Source of the DNA: Paracoccaceae bacterium
GTDB taxonomy: Bacteria; Pseudomonadota; Alphaproteobacteria; Rhodobacterales; Rhodobacteraceae
Reading direction: 5' to 3'
NCBI GenBank assembly: GCA_002703515.1
Contig: NZSE01000065.1
Location: 2,067-14,033, forward strand
Length of the DNA: 11,967 nucleotides
The notes under the pieces were generated by a model. That model searched no databases. It was not told the origin of the DNA and saw only the letters and a program-made list of their open reading frames with translations. Made by a program: the position numbers and the translations under genes. Below, piece by piece: positions 7,483 through 11,967 of the stretch; position 1 is the stretch's first letter; each line of letters begins with the position of its first letter.

Positions 7483-9141
7483 TTAATTTAATTTAAATAC
7501 TTCTTTGTTAGGTTCTTCCTTAAGTATTTTTGAAGCGAGGTAAGTTTTCACATTAACAAGTGAATTAGGACTTACAGAAATACTTCTAAATCCATTATCC
7601 AAAAGTTTTTCAAGATAATTTGTATCACTAGCAATATCTCCACATATACTTACCTCCCTCCCAGTCCTATGACCATGTGCATTGATTTTACTCATTAGAT
7701 CCCAAAATGCAGAATATTTTGCGTGATAAAGGTATGATACTGAACGATTATCCCTTGCAGTAGCAGATAAATATTGAATTAAATCGTTACTACCTATTGA
7801 ATAGAAATCGACATCAAATTTTTCAATAGATAGGGCCGCTAAAGGAACTTCAACCATGATCCCTAGTTTGGGTATACCAGCTTTCATACCTTTTTCACAA
7901 AGATTTAGGTATTCTTCAGTTATAATTTCCCTTGTTTCTTCTACTTCTTCCGGAATAGTAACCATTGGAAGCATGACTTGAATCGGACCAAGAGCTGTCG
8001 CTCGAAGTAGAGCCCTAATTTGACTTCGAAATAGATCTTTAAATTTAAGTGAGACACGTATGCCTCTAAAACCTAAAAAAGAGTTTTCTTCATTATTAGT
8101 AATTCCCTCAACGGGTTTGTCTCCACCTACATCAAATGTTCGAATTGTTATTGGCTTGCCACACGACCATTTAACAAGATTTGAGTAAACCTGAAATTGT
8201 TCTTCTTCACTTGGAATATGACCGTCTTTGATTAAAAATTCAGTTCGAGTTAGTCCAATGCCATCACAATGTTCTGGATCTATTTTTGTTAGCAAATCCA
8301 TAGAGTCAGCATTTATTTTGACCAGAATCCTGTCGCCTTTTGAGTTAAATGAGGGCTTTGCTAATTTAGATAAATTTATTTGTATTTCTTCAAAATTTTT
8401 TTGAATATTTTTTTGATATTCTTTCAACAATTTAGGGCTTGGTTCAATAATCAAACATCCTTTTTTCCCGTCCAAAATAGCATTTTTAACATTCTTCATT
8501 CTGTTAAGAGAAATTTTAAAATCTGTCAACATTGGAATACCATAGGATCTGGCAAGAATTGCAACGTGACTATTTGGACTACAATTTTTCAGCACGATAC
8601 CTATAATTTGATTCCAATCTGTTTCAATGAACTCTGATGGAGTCATCTCATCTGCTAAAAAAATACATTTTTCTTTGGCATTCAAGTTTTGAAAAGGCTT
8701 CGAAAAATTTTCATCATTTTTTGTTAAATTCCTTAAAACTCTTTTTTTTAAGTCTTTAAGGTCTTCTGATCTTGCTTTGAAGTAAGAGTCAGTTTCTTCT
8801 TCAAACTCCTCAATCATGGAATCAAGTTTTTTTTGCCAGGCTACAGAACATTTTTCTTTAGCTTTAATACTTTTTAAAACGGGCTCGATAAGTTCCGAAT
8901 CGTTAAGAAGTGAAATTTGAAACTCTAGGATATCCCCTTCAATCTGACTTTTTTTTAATGCTAAATCTTTTAATTGAGACTTAGTTTCTTGAACAGATTC
9001 GAGAAAAATGGATGGATCTGAAGTACTATGATTTTTTTCTAGTGAAGTTTTATTTCCAATAATAAGTATCTTTCCAATAGCGATACCTTCCGAAACTATT
9101 TGTGCAGGAAAACTTTGATTGGAAAAATTAATTTTATTCAT
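7483..9141 (-). CDS. ptsI: PTS Enzyme I (PEP-protein phosphotransferase) dedicated to the Dha kinase
   Basis: Enzyme I takes phosphate from PEP and passes it to HPr, here most likely the HPr domain of DhaM. The 552 residues cover both halves of the enzyme. The N-terminal half has VSEGIAIGK (17-24), HPr-binding helices (about 45-140, ending SYFKARSEDLKDLKKRVL), TPSE (167-170) and phospho-His192 in NSHVAILARSYGIP. The C-terminal PEP domain has GIGLTRTEF with Arg299, ITIRTFDVGGDKP with Arg334, GIMVEVP with Glu431, FYSIGSNDLIQY with Asn452 and Asp453, Arg463, and the proton-donor Cys500 in SICGDIASD. All catalytic positions of E. coli Enzyme I that I can check are kept. It overlaps dhaM by ATGA. 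The N-terminal half is unusually lysine- and AT-rich compared with the importer genes. I use ptsI for the family; its operon position suggests a kinase-specific copy. Confidence 0.95.
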   Translation of the reverse strand: MNKINFSNQSFPAQIVSEGIAIGKILIIGNKTSLEKNHSTSDPSIFLESVQETKSQLKDLALKKSQIEGDILEFQISLLNDSELIEPVLKSIKAKEKCSVAWQKKLDSMIEEFEEETDSYFKARSEDLKDLKKRVLRNLTKNDENFSKPFQNLNAKEKCIFLADEMTPSEFIETDWNQIIGIVLKNCSPNSHVAILARSYGIPMLTDFKISLNRMKNVKNAILDGKKGCLIIEPSPKLLKEYQKNIQKNFEEIQINLSKLAKPSFNSKGDRILVKINADSMDLLTKIDPEHCDGIGLTRTEFLIKDGHIPSEEEQFQVYSNLVKWSCGKPITIRTFDVGGDKPVEGITNNEENSFLGFRGIRVSLKFKDLFRSQIRALLRATALGPIQVMLPMVTIPEEVEETREIITEEYLNLCEKGMKAGIPKLGIMVEVPLAALSIEKFDVDFYSIGSNDLIQYLSATARDNRSVSYLYHAKYSAFWDLMSKINAHGHRTGREVSICGDIASDTNYLEKLLDNGFRSISVSPNSLVNVKTYLASKILKEEPNKEVFKLN

Positions 9142-9851
9142 TCAATCTCACTTTGTTCTTCATCGAAAGAATTTTGCACAAATTCAATTAGAGCATTTAA
9201 AGCTTGATTCGCATCTTTTCCTTCAGCTTTAAGATTTAATATTTGTCCATTTCTGGCTTTAAGACTCATAACTCGGACAATACTTTTGGCGTCAACCCAT
9301 TTAGACTGATTTTCAAGTTTGATCCCTATCTCTGCTTTAAAACCCTTCGCCATTTCTGTAAAGCGAACAGCAGGTCGAGCATGAAGCCCAATTTTATGTC
9401 GAATTTTCACGGATTGAATATTACCTTCAGATGAATGCAAAATTTCTTCAGTATCTGTTTTTCTTTCTGCAGCAGACTTAACTTCTTCTAATGTTCCCCC
9501 ACCCGCAGAAACAGCGCCGGCAAGAACAGCTCCTTCAACAAGTGGTGCATGACTAATTATTATTTTTTCTTGTTTTTCTTGATCAAGGAATTCCCTAGCA
9601 GTTTCTGCACTCATTTCTGCACTACCTAAATCATAAATTACTAGAACTCCCTCATCACAATAGACTTCTTCATATGCGCGATGGATTGCTTCTACATTAG
9701 TTCCCAATCCACCTTCGAAATCACCTCCAACAGCTACTACAGGAACAGATTGACCAGACATTTGTTTTACCATTTCTGCTGCACCTGATGCTACGTCAGG
9801 AGAATGTGAAATTATAACAATTGCAACCTTGTCTTTTTTAATATGAGTCAT
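9138..9851 (-). CDS. dhaM: Dihydroxyacetone kinase phosphotransfer subunit DhaM (EIIA-Man-like plus HPr domains)
   Basis: DhaM relays phosphate from Enzyme I to ADP bound on DhaL. Of its 237 residues, about 8-130 form the EIIA-Man-like domain with active His16 in IIISHSPDVASG, and YDLGSAEMSAE plus APLVEGAVLAG follow as in known DhaM. Residues about 147-235 are an HPr domain with phospho-His157 in KIGLHARPAVRF. It also has Ser190 in DAKSIVRVMSL, the position equivalent to regulatory Ser46. E. coli DhaM has a third domain, an N-terminal Enzyme I module. It is absent here, and a full Enzyme I is encoded next instead. The gene overlaps dhaL and the Enzyme I gene by four bases on each side (ATGA), implying coupled translation and a set stoichiometry. 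Confidence 0.95.
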   Translation of the reverse strand: MTHIKKDKVAIVIISHSPDVASGAAEMVKQMSGQSVPVVAVGGDFEGGLGTNVEAIHRAYEEVYCDEGVLVIYDLGSAEMSAETAREFLDQEKQEKIIISHAPLVEGAVLAGAVSAGGGTLEEVKSAAERKTDTEEILHSSEGNIQSVKIRHKIGLHARPAVRFTEMAKGFKAEIGIKLENQSKWVDAKSIVRVMSLKARNGQILNLKAEGKDANQALNALIEFVQNSFDEEQSEIE

Positions 9852-10480
9852 TCGTTTTTGACATCAATCGAGTTACAGATTGCTTTAATCAGCAAAAGAC
9901 TTGACATGGCACCTGGATCAATATGTCCAATACTGCGTTCACCAAGATACGAAGCTCTTCCTTTCAGTGCCTTCATCGTTTTTGTTGACTCACATCCTAC
10001 TTCAGCAGCCTTAATTACATTTTCTATGATATCTTTGTTACATGATCCTTGTTCAATTTCATTTTCCAACTGTTTTGCTGCGGGAATCAGTGTATCAAGC
10101 ATTGTTTTTTGACCCGCCTCAGACTTGCCACGTTTCTGAACATCTTCAATTCCCCCCCATAACATTGCTGGCAAATGTTCCAGAATGATCGAATCATTTT
10201 TTATATGCTTTGCCATGCCCATAAAAAAACTTCCATAAAGAGGACCGGATGCACCCCCCACCTTCATAACAAGTGTCATTCCAGTTTTCTTGAGTGCTGC
10301 AGATGGAGACATTTGACTTATTTCAGAAGAGAGCTCATATATTGATTGGAACCCGCGGTTGAGATTGTTCCCATGGTCAGCATCTCCAATTTTAGAATCT
10401 AGTTCAGTTAAATATCGTTGATTATCATTTATTATTTTCTGGCACTCAAAAATCATAAGCTCAAAGAGTTTTGCGTTCAT
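9848..10480 (-). CDS. dhaL: Dihydroxyacetone kinase ADP-binding subunit DhaL
   Basis: DhaL holds a permanently bound ADP that is phosphorylated by DhaM and then gives the phosphate to the ketone on DhaK. It has 210 residues, the same as E. coli DhaL. The magnesium-nucleotide site is visible as LDSKIGDADHGNNLNRGF with Asp28, Asp33 and Asp35 (E. coli Asp30, 35 and 37). The nucleotide loop KVGGASGPLYGSFF (73-86) and the C-terminal RASYLGERSIGHIDPGA are also present, so the subunit looks intact. It is the first gene of the minus-strand operon, and its start lies 113 bases from the divergent regulator. No good Shine-Dalgarno sequence precedes ATG 10480. In E. coli, DhaL also controls the regulator DhaR; no DhaR homologue is seen in this window. 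Confidence 0.96.
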   Translation of the reverse strand: MNAKLFELMIFECQKIINDNQRYLTELDSKIGDADHGNNLNRGFQSIYELSSEISQMSPSAALKKTGMTLVMKVGGASGPLYGSFFMGMAKHIKNDSIILEHLPAMLWGGIEDVQKRGKSEAGQKTMLDTLIPAAKQLENEIEQGSCNKDIIENVIKAAEVGCESTKTMKALKGRASYLGERSIGHIDPGAMSSLLLIKAICNSIDVKNE

Positions 10481-10508
10481 GATTATGCTTAATGATGGGA
10501 TGATTAAT

Positions 10509-10522
10509 TATAATATGTTATA
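10509..10522. promoter_or_regulatory. AT-rich palindrome in the divergent intergenic region
   Basis: TATAA-TATG-TTATA is a 5-4-5 inverted repeat lying in the leader of the dha transcript between the proposed start point and dhaL. It could be a second binding site for the divergent regulator or part of a plus-strand promoter. In sequence this AT-rich, a chance palindrome is quite possible. Confidence 0.3.
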
Positions 10523-10533
10523 TATCTCATGAA

Positions 10534-10544
10534 TGGTGGGACAA
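10534..10544. promoter_or_regulatory. FadR-family operator match, TNGTNNNACNA
   Basis: TGGTGGGACAA matches every fixed base of the consensus TNGTNNNACNA known for FadR-subfamily GntR regulators. The adjacent divergent gene encodes just such a regulator. The site overlaps the proposed -10 box of the minus-strand dha promoter (10541-10546) and abuts a plus-strand -10-like TAAAAT (10545-10550). Bound protein could therefore block both the operon and its own gene. The match is seen in the sequence; binding is inferred. Confidence 0.55.
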
Positions 10545-10570
10545 TAAAATACAAACCCAATCTTTGTCAA
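10541..10570 (-). promoter_or_regulatory. Promoter of the dhaL-dhaM-ptsI-dhaK operon
   Basis: On the minus strand a perfect -35 box TTGACA (10570-10565) is followed after 18 bases by TATTGT (10546-10541), four of six matches to TATAAT. Transcription would start near 10534, leaving a leader of about 55 bases before dhaL. It is the best promoter candidate in the window and is in the expected place. Confidence 0.6.
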
Positions 10571-10593
10571 CACTTTTTTATTGCGGTCATAAA

Positions 10594-11967
10594 ATGAAGG
10601 AAATAATTACCAAATACACAGATACTGAGACTGAACATTACTTCAAGGGCTTATCAAATTCGAATGGGATAGCATATGGGAAGTTGGTTTGGCATCCATC
10701 TTTTGAGGAAATTATCACATCAAAGAGTGAAATTCGTTACGACAGTGAAGATTTGATAAAAGCCATTCAAATAGCCAAACGACAGTTAGAAAAATTATCA
10801 TCTCGAGTAGATAAAGAGGCCTCAGCCTTTCTTCAATTTCAAATAGCTGTCCTCAGTGATCAGGATTTTTTGAACACTTTAAAGGGGGAGTTAAAAAGAA
10901 ATAAATCAGCTGAAGAAGCGTGGAAAAATCATTTAAATCAAATTATTGAGCAATACCGTAATCTAGATGATCAATATTTCCGAGAACGTTATGAAGATTT
11001 TCTTGATATTAGAAATCGAGTTTTAGGAATAATGATAGGACATAAAGCTAATAGAAATTATATAGGAGAAACTATTTTTGTTGGTAAACAATTGATGCTT
11101 TCTCAGTTTCTTGAAATGGATTTAGAAAAAGTTAAAGGTATAGCGCTTTTTTACGAAAATGATTTTAGTCATTTAGCAGTTTTAGCTCAGGCAAAAAAAA
11201 TTCCAATTATTTTTAAACTTCAAGCACGGCCTGAAGATTTCCAAGAAGAAAGTTATGGAATTTTAGATTCTCTCAATTCTGTATTGATTATGAATCCTTC
11301 AATTAAGTGTATTTCTAATTATGAATCTCAAGGATATAGATTTTTTGATCAAAAAACTTCGGAAAAGCATAAGAATAAGAATAAGAAAAAAACTGATTGG
11401 GTAATTGAAGAAATAGCAAAGAAAATAATTAAAGGAGAATACGAAGAAGGTCAAAAATTACCAATAGAAATAGAATTAGCAGAATCTTTTGGAGTAGGAA
11501 GAAATATCATTCGTGAAGGAATAAAATTTCTATCTGCAAAAGGTTTGCTGTTTACGGGACCTAGAAAAGGCACCATTGTTAAATCGAAATCAGATTGGTC
11601 TATCTTTGATCATGAAGTAATCAATTGGGGAATTGAATCAGTCAATAGAGATTCTAGTTTTTATAATCATTTATTTGAATTTCGAATTTTGCTAGAACCA
11701 ATCGTTAGCCAACAAGCAGCATTGAGAATTGAAGAAAAACAAAAAATTATGTTAAAGAAAAAACTAGAAATTTTTGAAAAATCAATGGAGGATCCTCAAA
11801 ATAGAAATCTTGCAGAAATTAATTTTCATCAGCAAATTTATAGATCCACAAATAACATATTTCTTTCAAGTCTATTCCATTTAGTGAAAGTAAGTATCAA
11901 AGAGAATCAAAAATTGCATCATTTTGAATTCTCCACAAATATAAGGATTTGCAAAAAAGTTGTAGAA
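10594..11967 (+). CDS. Enzyme I N-terminal domain fused to a FadR/GntR-family transcription regulator (3' end outside the window)
   Basis: One continuous frame of 458 codons runs from ATG 10594 to the window edge with no stop. Residues about 18-245 resemble the N-terminal half of PTS Enzyme I: KGLSNSNGIAYGKLV at the start, HPr-binding helices ending in DDQYFRERYEDFLDIRNRVL (125-144), and the histidine loop NDFSHLAVLAQAKKIP with His193. No PEP-binding half follows. After a lysine-rich linker (about 257-267) comes a GntR winged helix (268-330: QKLPIEIELAESFGVGRNII, GPRKGTIV). Then come the FadR-type SDWSIFDHEVINW and an FCD domain with FEFRILLEPI, Glu408 and His412. It is divergent from dhaL, so it is the probable regulator of that operon. 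Conserved TPSE is changed to MLSQ and the AR after the histidine loop to AQ, so phosphorylation of His193 is plausible but unproven. The start lacks a clear ribosome site; an in-frame TTG lies ten codons upstream. Confidence 0.88.
   Translation, partial: MKEIITKYTDTETEHYFKGLSNSNGIAYGKLVWHPSFEEIITSKSEIRYDSEDLIKAIQIAKRQLEKLSSRVDKEASAFLQFQIAVLSDQDFLNTLKGELKRNKSAEEAWKNHLNQIIEQYRNLDDQYFRERYEDFLDIRNRVLGIMIGHKANRNYIGETIFVGKQLMLSQFLEMDLEKVKGIALFYENDFSHLAVLAQAKKIPIIFKLQARPEDFQEESYGILDSLNSVLIMNPSIKCISNYESQGYRFFDQKTSEKHKNKNKKKTDWVIEEIAKKIIKGEYEEGQKLPIEIELAESFGVGRNIIREGIKFLSAKGLLFTGPRKGTIVKSKSDWSIFDHEVINWGIESVNRDSSFYNHLFEFRILLEPIVSQQAALRIEEKQKIMLKKKLEIFEKSMEDPQNRNLAEINFHQQIYRSTNNIFLSSLFHLVKVSIKENQKLHHFEFSTNIRICKKVVE

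Noticed and set aside
10587-10592. TCATAA as the -10 box of the regulator promoter (with TTGTCA 17 bases upstream)
   Set aside because: It would place the transcription start inside the coding region after ATG 10594, with no good alternative start downstream.
11360-11395. Lysine-rich, repeat-like AAGAAT sequence in the linker as a possible frameshift or pseudogene junction
   Set aside because: The frame stays open on both sides and each flanking domain is complete, so it reads as a genuine flexible linker.

Overview
The window looks like part of a carbon-catabolism locus from an AT-rich, Gram-negative bacterium. The Gram-negative call rests on the solute-binding protein. It has an ordinary cleavable signal peptide with no lipobox cysteine, so it should be a free periplasmic protein. 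I cannot name the taxon. Coding strands are dense, with several 4-base ATGA overlaps. There are no RNA genes, insertion sequences, phage genes or CRISPR arrays that I can see.

Layout, in the direction of transcription from right to left on the minus strand: dhaL (10480-9848), dhaM (9851-9138, EIIA-Man-like plus HPr), a complete PTS Enzyme I (9141-7483), dhaK (7458-6466), a periplasmic solute-binding protein (6314-4995), two MalF/MalG-type permeases (4880-3978 and 3981-3025), an unannotated 59-residue membrane protein (3004-2825), and two MalK-type ATPases (2823-1744 and 1736-690). After a 336-base gap comes the start of a sugar-phosphate isomerase/epimerase-type gene (353 to beyond base 1). 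A divergent gene on the plus strand starts at 10594 and runs off the right edge.

How it fits together: the first four genes are a self-contained PEP-dependent dihydroxyacetone kinase. Phosphate should pass from PEP to Enzyme I His192, to HPr His157 of DhaM, to EIIA His16 of DhaM, to ADP held by DhaL, and finally to dihydroxyacetone bound on DhaK His216. No PTS membrane permease is visible. Uptake would instead use the five-gene ABC importer with its small extra membrane protein. The imported compound is unknown. It could be dihydroxyacetone, glycerol or another polyol, or a larger compound from which a dihydroxyacetone-like ketone is released.

The most unusual item is the divergent gene at 10594. 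In one uninterrupted frame it encodes an Enzyme I N-terminal domain (HPr-binding helices plus the phospho-histidine domain, His193 kept) joined by a lysine-rich linker to a FadR/GntR-type DNA-binding and FCD domain. It faces the dha operon across 113 bases. That gap contains a near-consensus minus-strand promoter, and a perfect TNGTNNNACNA FadR-family operator match overlaps its -10 box. I infer a regulator that reads the phosphorylation state of the operon's own HPr. In E. coli an Enzyme I N-terminal domain of this kind is the third domain of DhaM. Here DhaM lacks it and the transcription factor carries it.
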